A stretch of 64,000 bases of DNA, taken from positions 19,741-83,740 of the forward strand of contig JANWJJ010000041.1 in the NCBI GenBank assembly GCA_025451955.1, given 5' to 3'. Each line of letters begins with the position of its first letter. Positions within the stretch are counted from its first letter, which is position 1. Shown here piece after piece: positions 46,209-56,201 of the stretch. The notes beneath the pieces are model-generated. The model saw only the letters and a list, made by a program, of their open reading frames with translations, was not told where the DNA came from and ran no database searches. Both the position numbers and the translations under genes were made by a program. The stretch comes from Rudaea sp. (GTDB lineage: Bacteria > Pseudomonadota > Gammaproteobacteria > Xanthomonadales > Rhodanobacteraceae).

Positions 46209-46952
46209 TCAAACCGCGAGTAATGCCGCGATGATCGGCGGCACTTGCGAAGTTGTGGCTTCGAGGTTGGCGAAGATTTCCGGCAGACTGATAGTGGTCG
46301 CGTCGCCGCAACCCGCAGCCCAGTTTGCAACCAGGGCCAGGCAGGCGTAATTGATGCCCAGTTCACGCGCGAGCGCGGCCTCGGGCATGCCAGTCATGCC
46401 GACCAGATCGCAGCCGTCATGGCGCATACGCGCAATTTCTGCACGCGTTTCCAAACGCGGACCCTGCGTGGCGCCATAGCAGCCGCCATCGACCGCCACG
46501 ATTCCGGCACGCCTCGCGGCGGCGAGCAGCGCCGCACGCAAATCCGCGCTGTATGGCTCGCTGAAATCGACATGCTCGACTTTTGCACCCGCGACATCGC
46601 AAAAACTGTCGAAGCGGCCATGGGTGTAGTCGATGATCTGATCCGGTACCGCGAGGACGCGCGGACCCATGTCAGCGCGGATACCGCCGACGGCATTGAC
46701 GCCGACGATGCGGCGCGCGCCAAGATGATGCAGCGCCCAGAGGTTAGCGCGGTAATTCACCCGATGCGGCGCCAGGCTGTGATTCTCGCCGTGCCGCGCA
46801 AGAAACGCCACACGCTTGTCGCCCAGCTTGCCAAGCACGACTGCACCGGACGGCGCACCGAACGGCGTATCGACTGCGCGCTTTTCCACATTTTCCAATC
46901 CGGGAAAATTGTACAACCCGGTGCCGCCGATGATCGCCAGATCCAGGCTCAT
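46209..46952 (-). CDS. S-methyl-5'-thioinosine phosphorylase (MTAP/PNP family)
   Basis: A 247-residue purine nucleoside phosphorylase-family enzyme: IIGGTGLYNFPGLE, FLARHGENHSLAPHRVNYRAN, and CDLVGMTGMPEAALARELG. The MTGMPEA motif and the nagZ/hpt context resemble the Pseudomonas PA3004 enzyme, which prefers methylthioinosine to methylthioadenosine. It would salvage the nucleoside left from polyamine or quorum-signal synthesis. The product hypoxanthine is the substrate of the next gene, hpt, which fits. The start at 46952 is chosen for the family N-terminus; hpt ends 12 bases upstream. Confidence 0.88.
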   Translation of the reverse strand: MSLDLAIIGGTGLYNFPGLENVEKRAVDTPFGAPSGAVVLGKLGDKRVAFLARHGENHSLAPHRVNYRANLWALHHLGARRIVGVNAVGGIRADMGPRVLAVPDQIIDYTHGRFDSFCDVAGAKVEHVDFSEPYSADLRAALLAAARRAGIVAVDGGCYGATQGPRLETRAEIARMRHDGCDLVGMTGMPEAALARELGINYACLALVANWAAGCGDATTISLPEIFANLEATTSQVPPIIAALLAV

Positions 46953-46963
46953 GCCCTGCCCCG

Positions 46964-47503
46964 CTAGATGGCGTAGATCGCGGGCAGGTTTCTGCCCTGT
47001 TCGTGGTAATCCATGCCGAAGCCGAACACGTAGCGGTCCGGCACCTCGACGCCGACAAAATCCGTATGAATGCCGGGCACGGTGCGACTGTGACGTTTTT
47101 CGCACAACACCGCGATCAGCACCCGGCGCGCGCCCTGCTCCAGGCAAAAATCACGGATTGCGCGCAGCGTGTAGCCTTCGTCCAAGATATCATCGGCGAT
47201 CAACACCGTGCGCCCATGCAGGCTCGCATTCGGCCGCTTGATCCACTGCAACTCCTCGCCACGAGTGCCACCGCGGTAACGTGTCGCATGCACGTAATCG
47301 AATTCCAGATCGGTGGCGATCGCCAGCGCCAGCGCGCCGGCAAAAACCAGCCCGCCGTTCATCACCGTCAGAAACAGCGGCGTCTCGCCGGCAAGTGCCG
47401 CATCGATCCTCGTGCCCATCGCGACGATGGCTGCATTCAGGTGTGCGCGATCGTGGATCAGCTCGGCGGTTTTCAGCGCTTCGGTCAGCGATGCCTGGGT
47501 CAT
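46964..47503 (-). CDS. hpt: Hypoxanthine-guanine phosphoribosyltransferase
   Basis: A 179-residue type I PRTase. The PRPP-binding motif is VLIADDILDEGYTL (about 97-110), with FLTVMNGGLVFAGALA near residue 45 and the C-terminal VPDRYVFGFGMDY. It converts hypoxanthine or guanine with PRPP to IMP or GMP. It sits between nagZ (four-base overlap upstream) and the methylthioinosine phosphorylase, making a small salvage operon. Confidence 0.93.
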   Translation of the reverse strand: MTQASLTEALKTAELIHDRAHLNAAIVAMGTRIDAALAGETPLFLTVMNGGLVFAGALALAIATDLEFDYVHATRYRGGTRGEELQWIKRPNASLHGRTVLIADDILDEGYTLRAIRDFCLEQGARRVLIAVLCEKRHSRTVPGIHTDFVGVEVPDRYVFGFGMDYHEQGRNLPAIYAI

Positions 47504-48516
47504 ATGGCGGTCCGATTATTTTCGAGAGCAGTCACGCGCGCGACGAAACGATTACGCTGCGGATTATCCCGCAACGATTGCCAACTCGACGCCAGGGTTC
47601 CGCGCAGTGTTGCGACACGTGCCGGATCGCAGGGCACAACGCCCACCTGCGTCGCCAGCGCCTCGGCAACTACATCGGGTTTGCATACCAGCACCAGATC
47701 GCAGCCTGCTTCGCGATGGGCCTTGATGCGCGCACCGATGCCACCCGCGCTCTCCGCCGCGGCCATGCTGATATCGTCGCTGAACACGACACCACGAAAA
47801 CCGAATTCGCCGCGCAGGATTTCCTGAATCCAGACCCGCGAATAACCTGCCGGCAACGCATCCACAGCGGGATAGGCGACGTGCCCCATCATCACCGCCT
47901 CGGCTCCGGCGGCAAGCGCATCGGCGAACGGAATCAGATCGCTGGCGCGCAACTCGGCCAGCGTGCGCAAGTCGACCGCGCTTTCGACATGCGTATCTTC
48001 GCGCACCGAACCATGCCCGGGAAAATGCTTGATCGTCGCGGCCATACCGGCCAGACGCATGCTGCGCACATAGGCCAGACCCAGCGCCGACACAATCGCC
48101 GGATCCGCGGCGAACGCGCGTTCGCCGATAATGACGTTGCCACGCGCAAGATCGAGCACCGGCGCAAAGCTCAAATCGATATCGAGCGCGCGCATTTCGC
48201 TCGCCATCAACCATGCGTGTTCTTCGGCGAGGGCCACCGCGCGCTGCGGATCGCGTTCGTATCCCTCGCCGATCCGCGCCAGCGCGGGCAGGCGCGTGAA
48301 GCCGCCGCGGAATCGCTGCACCGGGCCGCCTTCCTGATCGACGCAAAGCAGTAACGGGTCGGGCCGCAGAGAGCGTATCTCGGCGACCAGACCAGTCACC
48401 TGTTCGCGCGAGGCAAAATTGCGCGCAAACAAAATCACGCCACTGACCGCCGATGCGCGAATCCAGTCGCGCTCGTGTGCCTGCAATTGTGTGCTTTGTA
48501 TACCGATGATCAGCAT
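47500..48516 (-). CDS. nagZ: Beta-N-acetylhexosaminidase NagZ
   Basis: A 338-residue family 3 glycoside hydrolase. It has VDQEGGPVQRF, the catalytic-loop motif KHFPGHGSVREDTHVE with the acid/base His and Asp, and VVFSDDISMAAA with the nucleophile Asp. NagZ removes GlcNAc from anhydromuropeptides in cytoplasmic cell-wall recycling and in some bacteria controls AmpC beta-lactamase. There is no signal peptide, as expected. The ATG at 48516 has AGG upstream; a TTG at 48528 is the alternative. Confidence 0.95.
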   Translation of the reverse strand: MLIIGIQSTQLQAHERDWIRASAVSGVILFARNFASREQVTGLVAEIRSLRPDPLLLCVDQEGGPVQRFRGGFTRLPALARIGEGYERDPQRAVALAEEHAWLMASEMRALDIDLSFAPVLDLARGNVIIGERAFAADPAIVSALGLAYVRSMRLAGMAATIKHFPGHGSVREDTHVESAVDLRTLAELRASDLIPFADALAAGAEAVMMGHVAYPAVDALPAGYSRVWIQEILRGEFGFRGVVFSDDISMAAAESAGGIGARIKAHREAGCDLVLVCKPDVVAEALATQVGVVPCDPARVATLRGTLASSWQSLRDNPQRNRFVARVTALENNRTAI

Positions 48517-48565
48517 CGCAGCCTGCAACCGTGGAATTCAACGCATTCTAGCAAGGATGCAGCGC

Positions 48566-49864
48566 TCACTCGCGCTCGAACAGCGCAATGGATTCAACAT
48601 GCGCGGTATGCGGGAACATGTCCATCGCGCCCGCGCTCTTGAGCGCGAAGCCGTGTTTGTTGACCAGCGTTCCAGCATCGCGCGCCAGCGACGCCGGATG
48701 ACAGGACACATAGACGATACGGCGTACCCCGCGGCGCGGCAGGTATTCCAGGATTTCGGCGGCGCCGCTGCGCGGCGGATCGAGCAGCAGCAGATCGTAG
48801 TCGGCCTTCGCCCACGGTGTGCTGCGTTGATCGGCAGCAAGATCCGCCGCAAAAAACTCCGCGTTGACGATGCCGTTGCGGCGCGCGTTTTCGCCGGCGC
48901 GCCGCACCAGTCCGGCCTCGCCTTCCACTCCGGCGACCTGCGCGGCACGGCGCGCCAGCGGCAAGGTAAAGTTGCCGAGACCGCAGAACAGATCGAGCAC
49001 GCGATCTGCCGGCGCCGGATCGAGCAGGCCCAGGGCATGATCGATCATGCGTCGATTCATGCCGGCGTTGACCTGGATAAAATCCAACGGACGGAATTCC
49101 AGTTCGACATCGTAGGCAGGCAAGCGGAAGCTCAGGCGCGCATCCGGCGGCCACAACGGTGCGACGCTGTCGATGCCGCCGGATTGCAGATAAATTCCCA
49201 AATTATACTTTTTGCCAAATTCCGCCAATGCGTCTGCGTCATGCGCCGACAACGGTTGCAGATGGCGAAAAACCAGAGCGACCAGATCGTCGCCAGCAGC
49301 GACTTCGATTTGTGGAATATCGCGTTTCGCATCCAGTGTTTCGATCAGCGCCGCGATATCGGCAATGCGTTCGCCAACCGCTGGATGCAACACTTCGCAA
49401 CGTTGAATATCCGCGACGTAGCGGCCTTTGCTTTCGCGGAAGCCGACCAGCACACGACCTTTTTTGTCGACGAATTTCACGCTCAGCCGCGCCTTGCGCC
49501 GATAACCCCAGGGCACGTCGGTCAGTGGCGCGAGCACGTTTGCCGGTTGCACCTTGCCGATGCGTTCGAGATTTTCCAGCAGCGCACGTTGCTTGGCCGC
49601 AATCTGCGCAGCCGGATCCAGATGCTGCAGCGCGCAGCCGCCACAGATTCCGAAATGCGGACAGCGCGGCGTCACCCGGTCGGGCGAGGCGCGCAGGATT
49701 TCTTCGACCTTGGCCTCGTCGTAATGCCGATGCTTGCCGCTGAAGCGTAAACGCACGCGTTCCCCAGCCAACGCGCCAGCAACGAACACCGCCTTGCCAT
49801 CGATGTGCGTCACTCCGCGGCCATCGTGGATAAGATCGGTGATGTCGGCTTCGAGAACAGTCAT
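48566..49864 (-). CDS. rlmD: 23S rRNA (uracil-1939-C5)-methyltransferase RlmD
   Basis: A 432-residue SAM-dependent RNA methyltransferase with an N-terminal TRAM domain (about 1-60), an Fe-S cluster motif CPHFGICGGCALQHL (about 75), the SAM motif LDLFCGLGNFTLPLA, LLLDPPRSG, and the nucleophile cysteine in VYVSCHPASLARD. It methylates U1939 in 23S rRNA. The start at 49864 gives TRAM at the N-terminus; the open frame runs upstream without support. It is divergent from the receiver-HPt gene. Confidence 0.95.
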   Translation of the reverse strand: MTVLEADITDLIHDGRGVTHIDGKAVFVAGALAGERVRLRFSGKHRHYDEAKVEEILRASPDRVTPRCPHFGICGGCALQHLDPAAQIAAKQRALLENLERIGKVQPANVLAPLTDVPWGYRRKARLSVKFVDKKGRVLVGFRESKGRYVADIQRCEVLHPAVGERIADIAALIETLDAKRDIPQIEVAAGDDLVALVFRHLQPLSAHDADALAEFGKKYNLGIYLQSGGIDSVAPLWPPDARLSFRLPAYDVELEFRPLDFIQVNAGMNRRMIDHALGLLDPAPADRVLDLFCGLGNFTLPLARRAAQVAGVEGEAGLVRRAGENARRNGIVNAEFFAADLAADQRSTPWAKADYDLLLLDPPRSGAAEILEYLPRRGVRRIVYVSCHPASLARDAGTLVNKHGFALKSAGAMDMFPHTAHVESIALFERE

Positions 49865-50018
49865 GCGCAGCGATCCACCCGCAAAAAATGCGCGGGCATG
49901 CAGTGAAACGTCAGGGAATGCGCAATTCAACGCATCGCATACGCAATGATACCAGCCAATGGATTGACCGCGCCCGCGCCGCGCGCCATTCTCCCGACAT
50001 GCACCGGACTCCCAAGAC

Positions 50019-50735
50019 ATGCCGCGCATCCTGATCGCCGACGATGACCCGATAAGCCTGCGCTTCCTGCAGGGCGTGCTGACGCAATCCGGCTGCGATG
50101 CCGTCGCCGTTGCCGATGGCACGAGCACGCTCGCCGCGGCGGCGATCCAGCCATTCGATCTGCTCTTGCTGGATCGGCGCATGCCGGATATCGGCGGTGC
50201 CGAATTACTGGCGGCGCTGCGCCAACAGGGCGTATCCGCGCCCGCCATAGCCACCAGCGCTGAAATCGATGCAGCGACTGCGGCGCAACTGCGCTCCACA
50301 GGATTCAGCGACATCATCGAAAAGCCGGTGAGTTCGGCGCGACTGCTGCGCGTCGTCGGCGCGCATGTCCACGTTTCGAGCCCACCTGCGACAGCGGGTG
50401 GGCCAACAAGCCACGTTCTGCTGGACGATCAGGCGGCACTCGCGGCAACTGCCGGCGACGCCGAAACCTTGCGCGCGTTACGCAGCCTGCTGGCTCAGGA
50501 ACTGGCGGCGCTCGAAACCGAATTGCACGACAGCGACCCACTCACCCAACCCGAACGCTGGGGTGAGCGCCTGCACCGCCTGCGGGCCTCGTGCGGATTC
50601 TGCGGCGCGGCGAACCTGGCCGATGCTGCGCAAAAACTCGATCATGCGCTACGCAAAGATGCCGTATCGGCACAAAGTACATTTGTGGAATTCTCCAGAA
50701 TTCTGCGCACTACTGCAGCAGCGCTGCACAACTGA
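50019..50735 (+). CDS. Orphan response regulator: receiver plus C-terminal HPt domain
   Basis: A 238-residue protein. The receiver domain (about 1-120) has ILIADDDP, the phospho-acceptor Asp in LLLLDRRMPD (about 52), a Ser in the switch position (ATSAEI) and the EKPVSS lysine. The C-terminal part (about 135-235) resembles an HPt four-helix bundle, with LHRLRASCGFCGAANLADAA in place of the usual HxLKGSS motif, so the His is present. Such hybrids relay phosphate. No histidine kinase lies nearby, so its partner must be elsewhere. No clear ribosome binding site was seen. Confidence 0.8.
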   Translation: MPRILIADDDPISLRFLQGVLTQSGCDAVAVADGTSTLAAAAIQPFDLLLLDRRMPDIGGAELLAALRQQGVSAPAIATSAEIDAATAAQLRSTGFSDIIEKPVSSARLLRVVGAHVHVSSPPATAGGPTSHVLLDDQAALAATAGDAETLRALRSLLAQELAALETELHDSDPLTQPERWGERLHRLRASCGFCGAANLADAAQKLDHALRKDAVSAQSTFVEFSRILRTTAAALHN

Positions 50736-50742
50736 CCCCGTT

Positions 50743-51450
50743 TCACGCTATCGGGCTGGCAAGCATTCCCCAGGCGCGCAGGCTCGCGCCGCCAAGATGA
50801 TGCGCAATCAGCGCCCGCATCAAGCGACGCAAGGCGGCCAAATCCACGACATCCGGGGTCATGTCCCGCATCAATGCCAACAAGGCGCTGCCGCGCAGCT
50901 TGAGACCATCGTCTGTATTGCGCCAAGGCACCGGGCCGGTGTCGAAGCGATAGGCATAGATGCCCTCGGCCTCGATCGCCACGCCGCTTTCGGCTTCGGA
51001 TTCGAGCAACAGGCCGTAACCCAGATGTGCAAGCAGGTCACGCTCGAAACGGCGCAGCGTCCACGCCGGCGACTCGCCCTGCGCCATGCGCGCAAGGGTA
51101 GCGGCATAAGCGGCGAATACTTCGGGTTGCGGATCGTCTCGCGCCGTCAGCCGTGCGACCAATTCATTGAGATACAACGCACAAAGCAAGGCTTCGCCAT
51201 CAAACGTGAATGTCGTACCGACAGCCTCGATGGTGGTCAAGGTCGCCAATTCGCCGCGCCCGCTCCAACTCAGCCACACCGGCGTCAATGGTTGCAGCAA
51301 GGCACGCGGCGTGCGTGTACGTTCGCGACGGACGCCACGCGCGACCAGCCCGACCCGGCCGTGATCGCGACTCAGGACTTCCAGCAGCAGCGAAGTTTCG
51401 CGCCATGGTCGCGCATGCAGGATGTAGCCCGGTTGCCGCTCGACACGCAT
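50743..51450 (-). CDS. recO: DNA repair protein RecO
   Basis: A 235-residue RecO. An N-terminal OB fold (GYILHARPWRETSLLLEVLSRDHGRVGLVA) is split by the family motif and followed by a helical domain (LYLNELVARLTARDDP, LRRFERDLLAHLGYGLLLE). The C4 zinc finger is absent, as in other gammaproteobacterial RecO. It loads RecA with RecR at gaps. It starts one base inside the era stop (TGATG), the usual rnc-era-recO order. Confidence 0.95.
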   Translation of the reverse strand: MRVERQPGYILHARPWRETSLLLEVLSRDHGRVGLVARGVRRERTRTPRALLQPLTPVWLSWSGRGELATLTTIEAVGTTFTFDGEALLCALYLNELVARLTARDDPQPEVFAAYAATLARMAQGESPAWTLRRFERDLLAHLGYGLLLESEAESGVAIEAEGIYAYRFDTGPVPWRNTDDGLKLRGSALLALMRDMTPDVVDLAALRRLMRALIAHHLGGASLRAWGMLASPIA

Positions 51451-52373
51451 CAGTCGCTGTAGCCGAATCGCCGCAACGCGGCTTCGTCGTCAGACCAATT
51501 CTCGCGTACCTTGACCCACAGGCGCAGGTAGACGCGACGTTCAAACACCTGCTCCATCGCCCGCCGCGCGGCGCTGCCGATGGCCTTGAGTTGGGCGCCG
51601 CCGGCACCGATCACGATGGCTTTCTGGCCTTCGCGCTCGACCCAGATGCTGGCCTCGATCTCCGCGCGCTTGTCGCCGTCGCGGAATTCGTCGATCTCGA
51701 CCGTCGCCGCGTAGGGCAACTCCTGGCCCAGACGCAGCATGACTTGCTCGCGCACCAGTTCGGCGGCGAAAAAACGCTCGCTGCGATCGGTAATTTCGTC
51801 CTCGGGAAACATCGCCGACGCTTCCGGCAGGTGTTGCAAAATGCCGCTTTCGAGTTCGGCCAGTCCATCGCGGCGGCGCGCGGAGACGAGATAAACTCCG
51901 TCGAAGATATGGGTTTCGCAAACTTTCGCGATAAATGGCAAAAGTTGCTTTTTATCTTTTTTTGCATCGACCTTGTTCAGCACCAGCAGCCGCGACGACG
52001 GCGGCGACATCTCCAATGCCTCCCAAACCAGTTGATCTTCGCCCGCCCAACGCCCCGCTTCGATCACTTGCATCACCACATCGGCCTCGGCAATGGCCTG
52101 GCGCGCGGCGCGGTTGAGCTGGCGATTGATCGCCCGGCCGCCATCACGATGCAGACCGGGCGTATCGAGAAATCCAATCTGGCCTTGCGGTCGCGTGAGT
52201 ACGCCGAGAATCCGGTGGCGCGTGGTCTGCGGCTTGGGCCCTGCGATACTCAACCGCCAGCCGATCAGTGCGTTGAGCAAGGTCGATTTGCCGACATTCG
52301 GCCGCCCGACCAGGGCCACCGTGCCGCAACGGTGCGTCGGCGCTATCGCGGGATCAGATGAGCGGCTCTGCAT
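51450..52373 (-). CDS. era: GTPase Era
   Basis: A 307-residue GTPase with G1 GRPNVGKSTL (about 24), G3 DTPG, G4 NKVD and a C-terminal KH domain (about 225-300; GAGGAQLKAIGSAARRAME). Era binds 16S rRNA during 30S maturation. The start at 52373 overlaps the rnc end by 20 bases; a longer open frame lies inside rnc and is not real. Confidence 0.97.
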   Translation of the reverse strand: MQSRSSDPAIAPTHRCGTVALVGRPNVGKSTLLNALIGWRLSIAGPKPQTTRHRILGVLTRPQGQIGFLDTPGLHRDGGRAINRQLNRAARQAIAEADVVMQVIEAGRWAGEDQLVWEALEMSPPSSRLLVLNKVDAKKDKKQLLPFIAKVCETHIFDGVYLVSARRRDGLAELESGILQHLPEASAMFPEDEITDRSERFFAAELVREQVMLRLGQELPYAATVEIDEFRDGDKRAEIEASIWVEREGQKAIVIGAGGAQLKAIGSAARRAMEQVFERRVYLRLWVKVRENWSDDEAALRRFGYSD

Positions 52374-53073
52374 GGTCCGATCCGGAATGGTCCAGTCGCA
52401 TTTGCACTTGCGGAATAGCCGCCGCGGCAGCGACTTGTTCGGCGGCGCGACGGCTGCTGCCCCGACCCTGTGCGCACAAATCCAGCGCGGCGATCTGACA
52501 ATCGACCTCGAATATCCTGGCATGATCAGCGCCGCTCGCCGCCACCAGTTCATAGTTCGGCAACGCCAGTCCGTGCGCCTGCAACAGTTCCTGAAGACGG
52601 GTCTTGGCGTCCTTGTCATCGGCATTTGCTGCCGCGGCAATGCGGCCACCGAAAAGATCGCGCACACAGTTGCGGCAGGCTTCCCAGCCACCATCGAGAT
52701 AAATCGCCGCGATCAGTGCTTCGAACGCGTCGGCGAGGATGGAATCACGGCGGAAGCCGCCACTCTTGAGTTCACCGGGCCCAAGCAGCAACTGATCGCC
52801 CAGTTCAAGTTCGCGCGCCACGGCAGCCAGCGCCGGCTCGCTGACCAGGCGCGAGCGCAGCCGAGTCAATTCGCCTTCATCGGCCCGCGGGAAATGTTCG
52901 TAAAGCAGTTCGGCGACAAGCAGGTTTAACAGTGCGTCGCCGAAGAACTCCAGGCGTTCGTTGTTGCGCGCACCAATACTGCGATGGCTCAGCGCGCGTT
53001 CGCGCAGAGCGTCATCGCGAAAAACATGGGTGAGCTTTGCCAACTCAGTAGGTTGCGCCGTGCGACAGATCAA
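52354..53073 (-). CDS. rnc: Ribonuclease III
   Basis: A 239-residue RNase III. The signature NERLEFFGDALLNLLVAELLY (about 38) carries the catalytic acidic residues, DAFEALIAAIYLDGG follows, and a dsRNA-binding domain (about 155-225; KTRLQELLQAHGLALPNYEL) ends the protein. It processes rRNA and structured mRNA. The start is uncertain: the frame opens at a TTG at 53073, overlapping the upstream gene by 29 bases, and a TTG at 53043 is an alternative giving 229 residues. No ATG or GTG fits. Confidence 0.93.
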   Translation of the reverse strand: MICRTAQPTELAKLTHVFRDDALRERALSHRSIGARNNERLEFFGDALLNLLVAELLYEHFPRADEGELTRLRSRLVSEPALAAVARELELGDQLLLGPGELKSGGFRRDSILADAFEALIAAIYLDGGWEACRNCVRDLFGGRIAAAANADDKDAKTRLQELLQAHGLALPNYELVAASGADHARIFEVDCQIAALDLCAQGRGSSRRAAEQVAAAAAIPQVQMRLDHSGSDHAEPLI

Positions 53074-53434
53074 CAGTCTTGTCGAAGTGAATCAGCAGGT
53101 CGATGTTGTAGACGAAAGGAATATCTCTGTCGTACGCAACTCGCAGACTGTGCTGTCCGTTGGCCGTGATCAAACTAACGCTGGTTAATGGGACGTCTTG
53201 TTCATCCACGTACTGCACTTCGAAGACCAGGCTCAATTTGCGTCGAATTTCGTCAATCGACATGTTCTCGATGCCCGCCTCGGTCTGCAACGACCTGACC
53301 GATTTAACGACGCCAAAGTATTCCATATAGGTCGGGAGCAATTTCATCGCCGCGTAAGCGAAGAATCCGACGACGCATAGAACAATTGCGAAGCCGATTA
53401 GGGTAATGCCTTTTTGCGTAGCGTGCGTGCGCAT
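53045..53434 (-). CDS. DUF4845 membrane protein
   Basis: A 129-residue protein with one N-terminal membrane helix (GITLIGFAIVLCVVGFFAYAA, a pilin-like KGITLIGF start) and a periplasmic domain (about 35-129) that includes SIDEIRRKLSLVFEVQYV. It fits the DUF4845 family found between lepB and rnc in xanthomonads and pseudomonads. Its function is unknown. The start at 53434 lies eight bases after the lepB stop. Confidence 0.9.
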   Translation of the reverse strand: MRTHATQKGITLIGFAIVLCVVGFFAYAAMKLLPTYMEYFGVVKSVRSLQTEAGIENMSIDEIRRKLSLVFEVQYVDEQDVPLTSVSLITANGQHSLRVAYDRDIPFVYNIDLLIHFDKTVDLSHGATY

Positions 53435-53442
53435 AGTCGCCC

Positions 53443-54291
53443 CTATTTGATCAGAGTACCGATACGGGAAAATTCGATGCCATTATCCCAGTTCATCCAG
53501 ATAACGAAGGCCCGGCCGATCAGGTTCTGCTCCGGCACGAAGCCCCAATAGCGGCTGTCCTCGCTATTGTCGCGATTATCCCCCATTGCGAAATAGTGTC
53601 CAGCAGGCACGCGCCAAGTGCCTTCGCGGCCAGGCATCAACAGGCTGGATTCGAGAATCTGGTGCTCGACGCCAGGCAGCATTTCCTTGTGGATTTCTGC
53701 GCCAGCCATACGTTGCCCCTCATCGCCCGAGCCCACGAACGGGCCGACGTCGGTCTGCGCGATTTCCGTGCCGTTCACGTACAGGGTCTTGTTGCGATAG
53801 GTGATCTCGTCGCCCGGAAGCCCGATGACACGCTTGATGTAATCGAGTCCTTCCTTCTTCGGATCATGCTCCGGATTGGGATAGCGGAATACAAACACAT
53901 CGCCGCGCTGGGGCTCGCCGATCGGCACGATTTTCGTACCCAGCACCGGCAGGCGCAGGCCGTAGGTGAACTTGTTCACCAGGATGAAATCACCGACCAG
54001 CAAGGTCGGCATCATCGATCCTGATGGAATCTTGAATGGCTCGGCGATGAACGAACGAAACAACAGCACGATCAGGATGACCGGGAAAAATGAGCGCGCG
54101 TATTCCACGATCAGCGGCTCGCGCAAGGCCTCGTTCGCGCGCTGCTGGCGCTCGGGTTCGCTGCCTTCGGATTTCTCCAGTGCCGATGCACGTGCCTGAC
54201 GACCGCTCTGCAGAAACACGCGGTCGAGCAGCCAGATAATGCCGGTGACGGCCGTCAATACGACCAGCAATAATGCAAAATCGAAATCCAT
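53443..54291 (-). CDS. lepB: Signal peptidase I
   Basis: A 282-residue inner-membrane serine protease with two N-terminal membrane helices. The catalytic Ser is Ser92 in IPSGSMMPTLL and the general base Lys is Lys153 in YIKRVIGLPGD; the box E motif GDNRDNSEDSRYWGFV is complete. It cleaves Sec and Tat signal peptides. GAGGA precedes the ATG at 54291. It follows lepA by 39 bases, the usual order. Confidence 0.97.
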   Translation of the reverse strand: MDFDFALLLVVLTAVTGIIWLLDRVFLQSGRQARASALEKSEGSEPERQQRANEALREPLIVEYARSFFPVILIVLLFRSFIAEPFKIPSGSMMPTLLVGDFILVNKFTYGLRLPVLGTKIVPIGEPQRGDVFVFRYPNPEHDPKKEGLDYIKRVIGLPGDEITYRNKTLYVNGTEIAQTDVGPFVGSGDEGQRMAGAEIHKEMLPGVEHQILESSLLMPGREGTWRVPAGHYFAMGDNRDNSEDSRYWGFVPEQNLIGRAFVIWMNWDNGIEFSRIGTLIK

Positions 54292-54330
54292 CCGCGGTTT
54301 CCTCGATAATCGGGAGCGCACTACGCGCCG

Positions 54331-56121
54331 TTATTTGTCCACTTGCAGCACGGCCAGGAAGGCTTCCTGCGGAATCTCCACACGGCCGACCTGTTTCATG
54401 CGTTTCTTGCCTGCTTTTTGCTTCTCCAGCAACTTGCGCTTGCGCGTGGCGTCGCCGCCGTAACATTTCGCCAGCACGTTTTTGCGTAGCGCCTTTACCG
54501 TGGTGCGCCCGATGATCTGTGCGCCGACCGCAGCCTGGATAGCGACATCGAACATCTGCCGCGGAATCAGTTCCTTCATGCGCTCGGTCAATTCGCGCCC
54601 ACGCCGCTCGGCATGACTGCGGTGCGTGATCATGCTCAGCGCATCGACGCGGTCGCCGTTGATCAACACATCCAGGCGCACAAAGGGTCCGGCCTGGAAG
54701 CGTTCGAAATGGTAATCCATCGAGGCATAGCCGCGCGACACCGATTTGAGCTTGTCGAAGAAATCCATCACCACTTCGGCCAGTGGCAGTTCGTAGCTGA
54801 TCTGCACCTGGCTGGCCAGATAGTGGATCGACTTCTGCGATCCGCGCTTTTCCTCGCACAGAGTGATGATGTTACCGACATAAGCCGGCGGCGTGAGGAT
54901 ATTGGCGACAATGACCGGTTCGCGAATTTCCTCGATGTAATTGGCGGCCGGCAATTTGGCCGGATTGTCGAGCTGGATCGTGCTGCCATCGGTTTGCAGG
55001 ATCTCGTAAACGACGGTCGGCGCGGTCGAAATAAGGTCGAGGTCGTATTCGCGCTCCAGACGTTCCTGCACGATATCCATATGCAGCAGGCCGAGAAAAC
55101 CGCAGCGGAAACCAAAGCCCATCGCTTCGGAGCTTTCCGGTTCGAAATGCATGGCCGCGTCGTTGAGCTTAAGCTTTTCCAGCGCCTCACGCAGCGCGGG
55201 ATAATCCTCGGCGACCAGCGGAAACAGGCCCGCGAATACGCGTGGCTGCATTTTCTGGAAACCCGGCAGCGGCGCGGGCGCAGGCTTGGCCGCGAGCGTA
55301 AGCGTATCGCCGACCGGCGCGCCGTGCACGTCCTTGATCGAGGCCGTGACCCAGCCAACTTCGCCAGCGCGTAATGCATCGCGATTCTTGCGTTTGGGCG
55401 TAAAGACGCCTACTTGATCGACCTCGTGCGCGCGTCCGGTCGACATCACCAATAATTTGTCGCGCGGCTTGATCTCGCCTTGCATGACGCGCACCAAGGA
55501 CACCACGCCCAGATAATTGTCGAACCAGGAATCGATGATCAGCGCCTGCAAACGATCGGTATCGCGTGGCTTGGGCGGCGGGATGCGCGCGACGATGGCT
55601 TCGAGCACCTCCGGCACGTTGACGCCGGTCTTGGCGCTGATCGCGATGGCTTCGTCGGCATGAATGCCAATCACCGCTTCGATTTCCGCCTTCACCTTTT
55701 CGATATCGGCTGTCGGTAGATCGATCTTGTTCAGCACCGGCACGACTTCCAAGCCCATCTCGACCGCGGTGTAGCAGTTGGCAACGGACTGGGCTTCCAC
55801 GCCTTGCGCCGCGTCCACGACCAGCAAGGCGCCTTCGCAAGCGGCCAGCGAACGGCTGACTTCGTAGGAAAAATCGACGTGTCCGGGCGTGTCGATGAAA
55901 TTGAGCTGGTAGGTTTTGCCGTCGCGCGCGGTGTACGGCAACGACACCGACTGCGCCTTGATCGTGATGCCGCGTTCGCGCTCGATCGGATTGGAATCGA
56001 GCACTTGCGCTTCCATCTCGCGCGCTTCCAGCCCGCCGCATAACTGGATGATGCGGTCGGCGAGCGTGGATTTGCCGTGATCGACGTGGGCGATAATGGA
56101 AAAATTGCGGATCAGATTCAT
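54331..56121 (-). CDS. lepA: Elongation factor 4 (LepA)
   Basis: A 596-residue translational GTPase with G1 [24 protein letters not shown] and NKIDLP, and the LepA-specific C-terminal domain ([20 protein letters not shown] is split by the family motif). It acts on stalled or maturing ribosomes. Its length matches E. coli LepA (599). Confidence 0.98.
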   Translation of the reverse strand: MNLIRNFSIIAHVDHGKSTLADRIIQLCGGLEAREMEAQVLDSNPIERERGITIKAQSVSLPYTARDGKTYQLNFIDTPGHVDFSYEVSRSLAACEGALLVVDAAQGVEAQSVANCYTAVEMGLEVVPVLNKIDLPTADIEKVKAEIEAVIGIHADEAIAISAKTGVNVPEVLEAIVARIPPPKPRDTDRLQALIIDSWFDNYLGVVSLVRVMQGEIKPRDKLLVMSTGRAHEVDQVGVFTPKRKNRDALRAGEVGWVTASIKDVHGAPVGDTLTLAAKPAPAPLPGFQKMQPRVFAGLFPLVAEDYPALREALEKLKLNDAAMHFEPESSEAMGFGFRCGFLGLLHMDIVQERLEREYDLDLISTAPTVVYEILQTDGSTIQLDNPAKLPAANYIEEIREPVIVANILTPPAYVGNIITLCEEKRGSQKSIHYLASQVQISYELPLAEVVMDFFDKLKSVSRGYASMDYHFERFQAGPFVRLDVLINGDRVDALSMITHRSHAERRGRELTERMKELIPRQMFDVAIQAAVGAQIIGRTTVKALRKNVLAKCYGGDATRKRKLLEKQKAGKKRMKQVGRVEIPQEAFLAVLQVDK

Positions 56122-56201
56122 GCGACAGGAGTACCGCCGCCAACCTTATGCCGCGGCAAAGCGCGCATTATCGCAGAAAGCCCGGCGCCGCGCGCATAAA
56201 C

